Assembly (NCBI GenBank): GCA_964035015.1
Contig: OZ035997.1
Location: forward strand, 86,155,982 to 86,219,981
Source: Corallium rubrum
Taxonomy: Eukaryota; Cnidaria; Anthozoa; Scleralcyonacea; Coralliidae
Length of the DNA: 64,000 nt
Direction of reading: 5' to 3'
Shown: positions 17,643 to 28,754 of the stretch, piece after piece
Layout: each line of letters starts with the position of its first letter
How positions within the stretch are numbered: the first letter of the stretch is position 1
Position numbers and translations under genes: made by a program
The notes under the pieces: model-generated
Seen by the model: only the letters and a program-made list of their open reading frames with translations
Database searches by the model: none
What the model was told of the DNA's origin: nothing

Positions 17643-18152
17643 CAATAAAATACAAGTTAATTTTCGGAACAATAGTCAATGCAAGAGTTTACAAAGATAT
17701 TCTACGTACATTCCAATACGTATACTATGTAAATAAACAAATGCTAGATCAGATAATGATGGAATATAGGAAATAGTACTAAAAATGTATCCTTATTAAC
17801 AAAGGTAGAAACGTTCTAAATAACTTAAAACCATTGGTAAAACTAATAATTAGCTTTTTATAACTTTTTAAATTAATATCCACAATTATTAATATATACT
17901 GTTCTTACAAATACATCACCGAAATTAGTTTAATATTATGCAATAATTAGCTCTGTTTATTAATGCTTCGTCCGATCTTAATTTTCTGGATTTGACCATT
18001 CTACACCATATTGTGTTATGACTGTTTATAGTTGCAACGCGGTATCAAACGAATATCGACATGTATATTGGACACGTTAATGTAGTCATTAAGGTAAGAT
18101 TATTTTTTCATCAAAATTTCCCCGTTTTAACTCAAAATTTTACTAAATTCTC

Positions 18153-21100
18153 CTATTTCATGGGGATCCATTCAAGCACTCTTTCGTCGCCAGAAATCAT
18201 GCTCGGTCGCCGACAGTTTAACGCCAGTTTGAAATAAGCAATGCGATTTCCATTTCTCAGAAAATCGCGATGTTCCAGTCGAAACTTATTTCCAACTTGT
18301 TTAAGAGATGGCAAGCGAGTTGAAGTTTGAGATGGTGTCAACTCGTCGGGAATGGCATAAAAGGTAGCTCGAAGATATTCTATGAATTGCTTGGAGTTGT
18401 CGTGGTAATCGACGTAAGTCATAAAACCTTCATCTTTAAGAAGCGAGCTACTCCCAGTATCTTTTATTACGCGACTACGCATTTCAGGCGTGGGCGCCAG
18501 AGGAATAGCCTCGACAGCCGCGTGGGGGCAAAATTCTCGCATCCAATTTCGCGTTTCTGTGACAATCGTAGCTTTTGAGTTGGAATGGTTTAGTTGTTTT
18601 GAGCACAACTTCAACAAATGTGGGAGTGGAATAAAATCGGATAAATTAGAGGTTAGAATACGATCATAATTTTCTTCTGGGCTTAAGTGTTGGCTTAGGT
18701 CCATGCAGTTTGCTAGGACTGCTTTAAAACTGACGCGACCACTGCTCAGGGTTTCCTTGGACCGTCGAAGAATTTCGTTTACGTAAGCCGTGTACATTTT
18801 GATCATTGAATTGCACTGCTTGAATTTCTTTACCTCGAGATAGTCCCAGCCAGAAAATGGAAGTATTGACGGGTCAAAACAGAATGAGTATTGCATTCCG
18901 GTCATTAACTTGGGGCATCCGGTCAAAGTTGGGTTCTCAGAAACCAATGAAGCTCTTGTTTCAACGAAAACGCCATCCTCCATCCACTTTTTTGCCGAAT
19001 TGACATGCTCGGACGGTAGGGACGAATAGTAACTGAATATTCCATATTCGCTGCGTGGATCTCTCTCAAAGGCTGCCCTTCGCTGTTTGCTGATCCACTT
19101 TGATCTTAACACGGGCAAGTCAAGCCAGGTTTTCCAAACACGTCTCATCTCATTCAGGTGCTCCTCGTCAATGGACAGTAACCCGTTGGTTTTCAGCTTC
19201 AGCTGCTCGGAGTTCCGCATTTCTGACAGCTCGTGAAGGAACAAGCACAAGGACTGGTATGTTTCGTCGTTCAACTGTGTGGAGTACCATACCTCTGTCA
19301 CTTGGTTTACATGATCAGGTTCACCTAAAGATGGATTCAGATTTCAGAATATGAAAATTTTAAACAAGGACAGGAGCTACAATACGTAACGAAGATAATT
19401 TCTGCAGGCCCGGATTTACCAATTTTGGGCCCACAGGCTAAGTGTGACGACACATTTCTAGGGGGGTCGGGGGGCATGTCCCCCGGATTTTTTTGAATTT
19501 GGGGTCACTGAAACAGCATTTCCCGCATTTTGAGGACACTTTTGAACAAAATATAAAGGTCTGAAATCCCATTTTTTAACAAAGTTTCTCGTCATTTTTA
19601 AGGAATATTTCTATGAAGTAGAATAATTAATTATCCTTCTCAAACTCATTAATAATTCATGAGATAATCAATCAATCAGAAGCGCTGAATTGCACCACGT
19701 GAAGGGACTTGAAATACCAGGGAAGTACTGGGCAGAGGACTTGAAATATTATTTCACACAATCGGTTATTCATCCATACGCTAATTACTAATGCACTAAT
19801 TCATTTTGGGAATACACTAAGTGATTTTGAGAAGTCATGTAAAGGCCTCCAATTTGGACAAGACCGGGTTTTCAAGTACTCGGAATTCGTTGCAGTCCTC
19901 GGCTTCGCCTCGGACTGGAACGAATTCCTCGTACTTGAAAACCCGGTCTAGTCCTCATTGTCGGCCTTTACATATTACATAAATGACTGGAACAGTGTAT
20001 TTTAATTAACAAAGTAGAAAACTAATTATGTTTGAAAAGTAGAACAAATCGAATTTATGAAATTCAACATTTACAGTCTTACAGATGTAGTGTTATAGAG
20101 CACAATGTTATGTATAAAGTTTGGGGAAATTTTGAAATAGTGTCTAAATCTTTTTTTTTCGTCCCAAAACATGGGCCGTCCAAATTGTGAGCCTACAGGC
20201 TATAGCCTGGCAAGCCTATCTGTAAATCCGGGCCTGAATTTCTGTAACTTCACCTTTAGAAATTGTTTTCAGTCCTTGTGCGAACCCGCGTTCCTTTAAT
20301 GTGATATACTTAGTGTATATGCTCGGGTTTATGGTCAATGTGAGAAAGGTAACAATAGGCTTAGTTCAAAGTGGTTCAAATTTCGATTTTTCTGATGTCA
20401 AAGTTAGGATTTACTGCCGATTAAGACCGAGGCTACCAATTTATATAGTTGCAAAAAATATTTTCATTTAATGTAGTGGCTACGTTGGAAAATTTATGTC
20501 AACCAAACATAAAATGTTTTCACATAATTTGACTGTCCCCCACAGGCTCAAGTCTGCAACTTGGCGTTTAGTGTGACGTTTAATCGTTCAGTTTGACACG
20601 CGGTGAACTGAGCGTACCAAAAGGCTGTTTTCTTTTAAAAAACGGCAAAACTGAAAAATTCTGCTTTGTTGGAGCACGCGTGCTGAACTATCCATAAGAT
20701 TGCATGAGATATGATTAAAAGATTATTTGTGACGAAGAACATCTTCAGGATGAATTAGATCACCTTAAGTTGGTTTTAACTAACAACATTTTCCCTAAGA
20801 AAATTATTCAAGCTTCTATGACACCATCGGTACATCCGAAGCCAAATACTCAGCCCCAGGAAGAACCATCTTCAGTTTCTCTTCCGTATCTCGGATCAGC
20901 ATCCCACAAGATTGAGAGGATTCTAAATGGTGCCGGTATGAAGGTATTTTACAGTAGTCAACACAAATTGTTTAAGGTACTTTTCACACATAAAGATGAG
21001 GTGGGTAGCTTATTAAGCCTAGAATGTATCGCATTCCGTGTGAACGTGGCTTGGTATACATTGGGGAAAAGGGAAGGAATCTCTCAACTCGCACGCAGGA

Positions 21101-24100
21101 GCACAGGACATGTTGCACATAAAAGCCCAACATGATAAATCTGCTGTTGCCAAACACGCTTGGAAGTATGACCATCGTGTTAAGTAGGAAGAGCTACTCC
21201 TCACCCCACGCGAAGAACAAGGTAATCGGCTATTCAGTTGGCAATACGTCACTAGCTGTCTCTCAGGAGGGACAGCCATTAAACAGCACGTGGTGTGCCG
21301 TATTCGGTGAACATTCTGGATTTTGTTTTTCTAATAAATAAAATTAACGTGATACGCCATTGTATTCTTACCTAATATTTAAAACACGAGCAGGAATGTT
21401 TTATCAGATTTAAAACCACGAGGGCGCAGCCCGAGTGTTTCAGGTCTGATAAAACACGTGATGCGAGTGTTTTGAATGGCTTCAAAAACGATTCGTTATT
21501 GGATGTTATGTGCATTAGTATTCTTTATATAAAATTGTATGTTCATTAGTATTCTTTATATAAAATTGTATGTTCATTAGTATTCTTTCTGACGTCAAGA
21601 AGTTTTATCAAGTATAAAACCACGGACATGGTACTGATTTCCTTTGTGTTTTCCTTGTGAATTATTAATGAGTTTTTGAAGTGATTTAATTGCTCAGTTG
21701 CTTAATTTATAAATGACGTGAGTCAACAGCTTATGGTTTAATATTGCTTTGATGAAGGCCCGAGTCAACATGAGGAAAGATTAGTTAAGTGTCTATCACA
21801 AATCCTTGAATTTCATTGGCTATCAGGAGTTACTATCCGTTGATAGAAACCTCTGGCGATAAGCCAAAAGAATTTTTTTAAACGAAATTGACCTATCACA
21901 AAATGCGTAGTATGTCACGCGCAATGAACATCAGAGCCAGTGGTAGTTCTGTTAAGCAACAATGGCGCCGACATTCATGAGCCGGCAAATGACACAAGAA
22001 ATTGAACCTTTTGGCGTTTAAACAAAATCGGCTACAAAATGGCTAGAATGGAAATTATTAATTGTAAAATGGTTAATTTTTTATCTGTGTTCGTTTAAAT
22101 CGAAATAACCGCACATTTCCCAGACTACCAAGCAAGAAAGAAGTCAGAAGTTTTCTCGGTCTCAGTGGATATTACCGCAGATTTATTCCAGAGTATTCAG
22201 AGATTGCTGCATGCACCCTTGCCAGATCTTACAAAGAAATGAGCTGCAAATCAGTTTAACTGGACAGACGCCTGCGAAGATGCATTTAGCCAACTCAAAA
22301 GCACCGTCTTGTTTCTGCACCTGTGTTAGCTAGTCCCGAATTTGAAAGACCGCTTGTGGTATAAATAAAAGTAGCTTGCTGCGTAGGCAGTGTTGAAACA
22401 ACAATCGAAATATAGTAAGGTTAGATATACTGCCGAAACAGAGAATGTAGGAGTTTAACGTTTCGAGCGAAGGCCCTTCGTCAGAGAGAAACGAGTTGTC
22501 GCTGTACACCCAGTCATGTACCTGAGCAGAAAGTTGTTGTCACGTGAGCAAAAAAAGTTCCCACAGTTGAGAAAGAATTCCTGGCTGTTATTTGGGCAGT
22601 CAAACCCTTGCGAGTGTACCTGCTTGGAAAACAGTTTACCAGTTTACAGTGGAAACAGATCATCGAACATCGCATGCGTGGCTAGACAAGGCGAAAGAAA
22701 CATTCAAGTGGACGTTTAACTCTGTGGAGCATTTCTTTACAACCTTACAACTATCAGATTCGGTATCGTAAGGGACAGGCAAATGCTAACGCGGACAGCT
22801 TATCTAGACTGTGCTAGAATGTATATATAAAGCCTTTGAGAAGAAGGCGGAAATGTGACAGACAGACTTGTTCTAAATATAGACAGATGGGCGTGAGAAA
22901 AGTCCTGAGGACGAGCATTGTGTGGGTTCTTAACTTCTTATTCAATCGCAAATAAAATCTTTTAAAACCGTATTTGCGAGGGTAGTTCGCCACAAATGCA
23001 AAGGAGGTATGACACAAATATACGAATGGAGATTTGTCAGTGAATTAATTAAAACAACCTACAAATTCAAAAATCAACAATCTATAGCTCACGTGCTTTA
23101 CCGCCATTTGCAGTTGAGCTTGCAAGCTTGCGTTAATTAAGATGTTGTTTCATCGTTTGAAACTCTGCGTTCATTGGACGGCAACATATTGGTTCCAAGG
23201 GCACAATGTGACGTTGCTACGGAACTTTGACAGGGTTCAATTAGTGATTAATTTGTTATTCTTGCAATGTGGCGAGTAAGATATTATGAAAAAAATGTCA
23301 AGTAAACGATTTAGCAAGGCCAGACGGACATATAATGTTGGGAAAGATCTATCAGATGACTTAAGCAGAAGCATTATTGATAAGATATTGGAAAACGGTG
23401 GAGAAATAGCAACGGCGACGGTTTTGTAATATCTGCTCGCCATGAATAACAAATTAATCACTAATTGAAACCCTGTCAAAACTCCGTAGCAACGTCATAT
23501 TGTGCCCTTGGAAACAATACGTTGCGGTCCAATGAACGCAGAGTTCCAATTAACGATGAAACAACGTCTTAATTAACGCAAGCTTTAACTGCAAATGGCG
23601 GTACACTATAAAAGACTTGTATCACATTTCGTTTCATTTCGTTTTGTCGATTTCCAGATTCGGTATCCGTTGAATCCGTCGTATCAGTTACATTCCAACT
23701 GCATAAACTCTAATGAATGATTTAAACTTTTACATTATTTACATTCTATCATCAGATTATAATAATACTAACCTTGAATGATCATATAGAGAAGTAGAAT
23801 CAATCTAGCCAAGGTACACGGCTCAATATCGTTTAGCGTGAATTTCAAATCGGTTTTTGGATTCTTAGGTAAGGAAGCACAAGTGAGAACGACATTTCGT
23901 AGGTCACCAGCACCAAGAACTAACACACTCAACGGAGTTTCGTAATCCAAGCCTTCATTCTCCTCCAGATTAAGGTAATCATACGCCGGGTAGTTCCCCC
24001 AGTAATAAAGCTTCGGTATCACTCTTTGCATATTGGGAACAGCGAAGTACATCGATATTTTTTTCGAGAGACATTTTATTTTCCTTTTCACAGCCTTGCA

Positions 24101-24364
24101 ATTTCCTTCGTGTTTTGGTCTGTCTTTCGTTTGACATTCAACACCGCAGTAGTAAGCTTGACAGCAAGTAGAACAGTTCTTAAGACTGTCTGCTTTTTTG
24201 CTACAAGCTCGACAAACTTTTATTGCCGCATCGCAGTCTGACTTGTGTCGCCATTGATCACTCTGTTGGCATCCTTTGCTACAGTATTTGGCCACTTGAC
24301 AACGATCGCACTCCACCACTATCGACCGCTTTTGACAACGCCAGCACTCAAGAAATCCTGGCAT
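18153..24364 (-). CDS. Two-MYND zinc finger protein with DUF4470-like domain, copy 1
   Basis: Two exons on the minus strand, 24364-23773 and 19324-18153, join across a GTTAGT donor and TTTAG acceptor in phase 1 and give 587 residues. Residues 7-44 form a MYND finger (C7, C10, C19, C22, C28, C32, H40, C44) and residues 51-89 a second one (C51, C54, C64, C67, C73, C77, H85, C89). MYND fingers bind proline-rich protein partners. Residues about 119-197 read YYWGNYPAYDYLNLEENEG and VLVLGAGDLRNVVLTCASL, the wording of DUF4470, a domain also found in dynein-assembly factor DNAAF3 and with a methyltransferase-like glycine motif. The second exon adds about 390 residues of unassigned sequence. I started at MPGFLE; an upstream in-frame ATG would add ten residues. 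No stop or frameshift is seen. The 4.4 kb intron is made of mobile elements. Confidence 0.88.
19405..20236. mobile_element. hAT-type non-autonomous element in MYND intron, copy 1
   Basis: Termini CAGGCCCGGATTTACC and GTAAATCCGGGCCTG are inverted repeats, flanked by a perfect 8-bp target duplication AATTTCTG at 19397-19404 and 20237-20244. An 8-bp duplication with CAGG-type ends is the hAT signature. It contains the GGGGGGCATGTCCCCCGG block and an internal palindrome (ACCGGGTTTTCAAGTACTCG around 19865-19950). No transposase. Confidence 0.9.
20736..21345 (+). pseudogene. Penelope-like element fragment (linker and GIY-YIG), copy 1
   Basis: Sense text DELDHLKLVLTNNIFPKKII is followed by VSLPYLGSASHKIERIL and KLFKVLFTHKDE, the RT-to-endonuclease linker of Penelope-like elements. 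In a shifted frame, YRIPCERGLVYIGEKGRN and TQEHR give the GIY-YIG endonuclease core. Frameshifts and stops interrupt it. Only the C-terminal part of the element is present. It is antisense to the MYND gene, inside its intron. Confidence 0.8.
21379..21476. mobile_element. Short inverted-repeat element
   Basis: AAAACACGAGCAGGAATGTT and TTATCAG are mirrored by CTGATAAAACACGTGATGCG and GAGTGTTTT. Present in both duplication copies (second at about 40869-40971). Confidence 0.65.
21508..21589. repeat. 31-bp tandem repeat, 2.6 copies
   Basis: The unit begins ATGTTCATTAGTATTCTTTA and ends AAAATTGT; starts at 21508, 21539 and 21570. The same place in duplication copy 2 (41003-41052) has only 1.6 units. 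Confidence 0.9.
22108..22818 (+). pseudogene. Ty3/gypsy RT-RNase H fragment, copy 1
   Basis: The frame reads KKEVRSFLGLSGYYRRFIP and then NQFNWTDACEDAFSQL, the end of a gypsy reverse transcriptase and start of its RNase H. After a short foreign stretch (about 22350-22500) it resumes with PVMYLSRKLLSREQK, EFLAVIWAVK and RYRKGQANANADSLSRL, the end of RNase H. Frameshifts and stops interrupt it in several places. No LTRs, protease or integrase are present. It lies antisense in the MYND intron. Confidence 0.82.
23099..23603. mobile_element. Foldback element with about 190-bp arms, copy 1
   Basis: TACCGCCATTTGCAGTTGAGC at the left is mirrored by CTGCAAATGGCGGTA at the right, and the arms continue through TTAATTAAG, TTTCATCG, TCATTGGACGG and AATTAGTGATTAATTTG. 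Immediately left, copy 1 carries ACGTGCT that copy 2 lacks. Non-coding; in the MYND intron. Confidence 0.88.
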
Positions 24365-24721
24365 CGCTAAGAAGCTAAAATGTATACAACTCAAAAATTA
24401 ATTATAAGCCATGGGTGAGATCTGCGTATTTAAACCGAGTAAAAGTTGAATTCTTTCTTTCTTGTAATGAAACTCACAAGCAACTCATTTCAAAGATCTA
24501 GAACGTGTTTTGACTTGTTTGCAGCAGGTGTTAAACGACTTGCCCTCTGTGCATGGGTATATCTTATACCGGTACTATAATCATCTCTTCCAAGAAAACT
24601 GCATGCAATAGACCGGTAGTGAGTCGATCACGTTACCAGAGCCCACGTTCCCCTTACCCAGCGGGCCGGAAACGAGAGGCTCTGGGATAATCTGTTCACG
24701 CCATCACAGGATTCTTGTTAT

Positions 24722-26044
24722 CTGGAAGAAGAGTTATATAGAGTTCACTGTGTTCATCAGCCAAAGAAATATCGATGTGAAACGGATTATCCGAGAGTCT
24801 CTGGTTTCTGAAATAAAAAGTATATCCATTCTACCAGACAGCACTGCCAGCTCAGCAGTTCTTTATTTCATGAAATTGAAAGCCTGCAATACTAGCTATC
24901 TTTAGATCCCTAGAAATTTCATCATGCAGAGCTGTCAGCCTCCCTAATAATGTTATTACTTTGATTAATGTTGAGATCTTCGTCAGTTACCGAGTAAAAA
25001 GGGAGCGAAAGGAATAAAGCATTTGTTGAACAAGTCAGGCATGTCCATTGCTCTTCAGTGTCGGCTCGCTGTTTATCAAATAGCAATGTACTGTATATTC
25101 TTTGGTGTAATTCCCACACATTTAATATGAAATTTCACAGCACGCACGGCACAACAAATAATTCTGTGAGTCACGGCCACTGTTCTCTAACAAACAGCAC
25201 AAAATACCTTCGGTTTTGAAAGAGAATGCGACCCGCTTCCTTGACCTTTACTTGACTTGGCGTTACAATTAGCTGAACGAGCCGAGACATCACAACCAAA
25301 CTTCGAATTTACTCCAGGTGACTTAGGTCCAGGATTTGGAAAAATACCCCCACAGGCACTCCTCACTCATCGCTTTTGTTGAAAGCAGACGACTGAATTT
25401 TGGTATATAGTACACAATTCTATGGATAAGAAATCGTTTCCCATGATGTGGCGAAGGAACAAAATGGCGACCATTAATATCACATATTTTATTGCGAACG
25501 ATACCATATTCATTCTCTCCTGTTGTTAATCCAACTTGACTACTGTTCAGAACATTGCTATGTAAGCTTAGTTGTTTATTAAACTTGACCTTTATACTGA
25601 TTTAAAAGAAGAGTAATAGTTAAATAATGAAAAGCCTTAAACGGTTATGAACGTGGGAAGCAACCTCCATCTTCTTGGGCAAATGGGATATTTAGATAAT
25701 CTAAATATTAAGCAAATTAAATTTTTCTTAAAGTTATGCCTGCCAAGCGTTGAGCCACGTTAAACAGAATACTAAAGACCAATTCGAATAGGAAATAATT
25801 AAGTAAACAGTCACTTTGTTACTGTACATGTCGTGGGAAAGAAGTGTTCCTTATAACATAACATATCATTGCCATTCGTTTGCTCTTTCAAACTAATTCA
25901 TTCGATGAAGTTCTTTAAACAACTCCAGTTCTCCTTTGAATTTGATTTGTGCTCGACTAATAATCATATTCTTTATATGCATGAGTTATTTAAAAAGCGC
26001 AACCAATCAAATTCAAAACATGAAGTCTTCAGGGGCACTGCCTT
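24722..26044. other. Upstream of MYND copy 1, no recognised gene
   Basis: This stretch presumably includes distal promoter sequence of the MYND gene, whose start is at 24364, but no TATA box or other element could be supported. Short frames here (65-77 codons) have no conserved text. Confidence 0.45.
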
Positions 26045-26229
26045 AAGCCTATTTCTCATATGTCGCCGACGGTCGCCGATTTGTGATTTAGATGCATGTT
26101 AAAACGGTAAAAAAGTAAAGTAATAAAGAACAATGCAGAAAGCAGTGCTTTTCTGCATTGTTCTTTATTACTTAACATGCATCTGAATCATGGATCGGCG
26201 ACGGTCGGCGACATATGAGAACTAGGCTT
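26045..26229. mobile_element. Foldback MITE, 185 bp
   Basis: AAGCCTATTTCTCATATGTC, GCCGACGGTCGCCGAT and ACATGCATC/GATGCATGT pair across the element, down to an inner pair AATAAAGAACAATGCAGAAA and its complement. The loop is about 7 bp. Confidence 0.88.
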
Positions 26230-26614
26230 TAGCACTTGTCAGGTTTCAGTGTCTTATTAGCCGTGGTTCTCAATAGAGGTTTTACGAGTCATAAATTTGG
26301 AATGAAAAACCACAAAAAACGTATATGCCTATGAGAATGTTATCGACCCGTAAGAGTGGCAACAGAACGGGTCACATTTTGAATTTACAAGTCGTAAAAT
26401 GAAAATGACGACCCGTAAGAAGCCGTGAATAGAGCAGATATTTACCTTGTTTAATTTTCTGCATGAGTCAAAAAACAAAACAAAAAACCTCTGCTAATCT
26501 TAATTCAGAATCTGCATTTTAGCGTCACAATAAAAAAATGCTCTTTTTTTCTATCGATTTGGATTTTGACGTAGAGGTGCTACATAAAATACCAAGACGG
26601 CCTACATTATACAA
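26230..26614 (+). repeat. Left flank of Ngaro element; its last 110 bp are a diverged repeat
   Basis: Positions about 26506-26614 (AGAATCTGCATTTTAGCGTC to ATTATACAA) align with 16480-16590. The rest is unassigned. Confidence 0.5.
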
Positions 26615-26684
26615 GTATTCTATTACAGAACACTCAACATTCATACTCAGTTGAATTAAGGTATGGGAGAAATATTGACCAGCG
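26615..26684 (-). repeat. Ngaro element B2 repeat
   Basis: 70 bp, starting GTATTCTATTACAG and ending TTGACCAGCG on the plus strand; same as B1 at 26939-27008. Between B2 and A2 lies a 79-bp spacer with a hairpin CTAAGCCAAGCTG-AAA-CAGCTTGGCTTAG. Confidence 0.88.
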
Positions 26685-26763
26685 GTCTAAGCCAAGCTGA
26701 AACAGCTTGGCTTAGAGTGTCAGGGGAGTGCGGCCCACGCGAATCTGGAAGGGTGGGTGGGCC

Positions 26764-26938
26764 GTTCTTCTGACCACTGTTCCGCTGGAGAACTGAGCAA
26801 GAAGGGAGTGTTCTACGCTGATCCCGTGTTTTATAGTCATTTCATAACGTCATCCACATGCATATGCATAACTAACCATAAATGGGCTATTATTGTACCT
26901 TACTTCATATTCGCATATCATTATGAGTATTATGAATA
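26764..26938 (-). repeat. Ngaro element A2 repeat
   Basis: Starts GTTCTTCTGACCACTGTTCC and ends TTATGAGTATTATGAATA on the plus strand; matches 33467-33640 with one extra G. Confidence 0.92.
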
Positions 26939-27008
26939 GTATTCTATTACAGAACACTCAACATTCATACTCAGTTGAATTAAGGTATGGGAGAAATATT
27001 GACCAGCG
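26939..27008 (-). repeat. Ngaro element B1 repeat
   Basis: 70 bp directly adjoining A2; same sequence as B2 at 26615-26684. Confidence 0.9.
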
Positions 27009-27213
27009 CCCCTTCACCTACTGTCTCAACTCTGTTAAAGTAGACCCCACCCAAATCCTCCATCAATTGCTACTACCATTCTCATGTCCTGGAGCTTTAT
27101 TCTATAAGAATATTCCCAATCCTTACATTCTCCAAATCTTACCCCAACACGTAAGTCCAGACATGAGAGTATAAGTTTGAATGTAACTGACAGTGCCATA
27201 TAGAGTACGGCCG

Positions 27214-28569
27214 TTACAATGAATCCTGGTTAATCGGTATGTGTATACTATCAGTCGGAAACGCGCAGACAAAGCGTTTAAGTTCGTTGATGTCCTGCCA
27301 GGGGTTGACGACATTTTGTAGTCCATCGGAGACGAGTCGCGCAGACGCGCCGTCCGGGTTAAGTACCTTCGGCAGCTGTACATAGTACAGAGCAGTATGT
27401 CTACGGGCCCAGCCAACATGGTCCATAATTTCGGAAAGGTCTGCACCTTTCAATGCCAATGTAATGGCACAACCAGAGCGGAAACCATGTAATGTTTCAC
27501 CTTCATCGGCACCCATATCTCGTAAATATACCTTCAAGCGGGCCTCAGCAGTGGCCGAACTCATTGGGGTGTCTTGAATCCCACCAGTAGGGGTCGTCGG
27601 TCGAAATAAATGGCCTCGAGTCAGGTCAATTTTCATTCCGCAAGCCACTTCCATGTATTGCTCAATACCACGAATGGGGCAAATGGCGGTCTGTGGATTT
27701 CTCCGGATGCCAAAAACATTTTCGTCGCCATCCCTCAGTGTCTTGCCCCACACATGACTAAATAAAAACCCATCATCGTTTGGGAAACGAAGAATCTCGG
27801 GTACTTTGAGCTGGCCGAGGTCGCCCGGACGATCGCCACTAAAAAAGGCTGTCTTAAAATATGCTTGGTCTCGCGCAATAATAAAACGGTGGGTCGGGGT
27901 CTGCGCGTTTTCCAATGCCCGTTGGAGATGTGATGACAACCGGGTTAACTTATCCACAAAAAAGGGAGTAGCTTGTTTAGGTGTTATCCGAGCTTGTAAC
28001 TGTTCCGCTGTAACCAAACGCAGGTAATGCTTAAGGGACTTATCAGCCGCCGGGTTCCCTAATCCTAAGCGCTTGTCCCACTCACCGTCCCTTCCAATGG
28101 CGTGAAAGATAGAACGTAACTTTCCGATATACGAGTCAACCGTTTTGTACGACAATCGTAGAGGACAGTCACAGGGGTGTGTACCGCGCTGGCCCAAAAA
28201 TAAACATCCATTCCTGTGGACTTGAGTTCTGCCGTGTTCATCCTTAAAAATCAGAAAACGGCAGAGATCACGTGGTGTAACAGTCACTAAGGTTACCCAG
28301 CCTGGAAGAGCAGACAGAAAGCGCTCAAATTCGTTTTGAAGGGAGTCCTTTTGCCGTGAATAACTGGTCGTTTTGTCAAAATGGTGCAACTGATTAAGTC
28401 GTTCATCTATGCGGTCGAGATTGACATTGATAGATCGATCGCGCTCAACGCAAATGGTTTTCCTCTTGTAGCCACAGCGTTGACAAAATCTAAAGTCGCT
28501 ATCATTCGCATGACTACAGACTGGACACCTGACGGAAAGGACGAAGAGCTTTGCAATTACAGGGAATTC
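27214..28569 (-). CDS. Tyrosine recombinase of the Ngaro-type element, with N-terminal zinc ribbon
   Basis: The minus frame is open from 28569 to a stop at 27214 (about 451 codons). Its start reads a zinc-ribbon-like RCPVCSHANDSDFRFCQRCG with two CxxC pairs. Then comes a helical N-terminal domain and the catalytic domain with the expected R-H-R-(H)-Y set: GDRPGDL, HGFRSG, HVGW and a tyrosine in TALYY. With numbering from the internal TTG at 28389, these are R187, H301, R304, H324 and Y335 or Y336. The enzyme would insert circular double-stranded DNA by site-specific recombination. In-frame TAG followed directly by GAATTC at the 5' border fits a splice acceptor (TCTCCCATAG), so this exon may be joined to an upstream leader. 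No damage is seen. Confidence 0.85.
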   Translation of the reverse strand, partial: EFPVIAKLFVLSVRCPVCSHANDSDFRFCQRCGYKRKTICVERDRSINVNLDRIDERLNQLHHFDKTTSYSRQKDSLQNEFERFLSALPGWVTLVTVTPRDLCRFLIFKDEHGRTQVHRNGCLFLGQRGTHPCDCPLRLSYKTVDSYIGKLRSIFHAIGRDGEWDKRLGLGNPAADKSLKHYLRLVTAEQLQARITPKQATPFFVDKLTRLSSHLQRALENAQTPTHRFIIARDQAYFKTAFFSGDRPGDLGQLKVPEILRFPNDDGFLFSHVWGKTLRDGDENVFGIRRNPQTAICPIRGIEQYMEVACGMKIDLTRGHLFRPTTPTGGIQDTPMSSATAEARLKVYLRDMGADEGETLHGFRSGCAITLALKGADLSEIMDHVGWARRHTALYYVQLPKVLNPDGASARLVSDGLQNVVNPWQDINELKRFVCAFPTDSIHIPINQDSL

Positions 28570-28754
28570 CTATGGGAGAGAAAACCAGCACAAACGTTTA
28601 ATATTCACTCACAAGTTTAATAAATAAAAGTGGTTGTTATATGCGTAGTGTAAGTCCAATGAGCCTAATGAGTATCTTAATTCCATCAGTCATGAGATGG
28701 ACTAATATCAGCAATAGGAATTTCACATAACCCAGTGGGGAAATCGGTAAAAAT

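Larger units (their letters stand above)
17772..24721. repeat. Segmental duplication, copy 1
   Basis: Collinear with 37058-44195: the same MYND gene, the same intronic hAT-type element, Penelope-like and gypsy fragments and the same foldback in the same order. By eye the two copies differ at a few percent of positions plus indels. Similarity stops sharply on the right after GGATTCTTGTTAT (24709-24721 and 44183-44195). Confidence 0.9.

Noticed and set aside
18327-19354. Plus-strand frames of 83-84 codons over the MYND second exon
   Set aside because: Antisense shadows of a well supported exon; repeated in copy 2 for the same reason.
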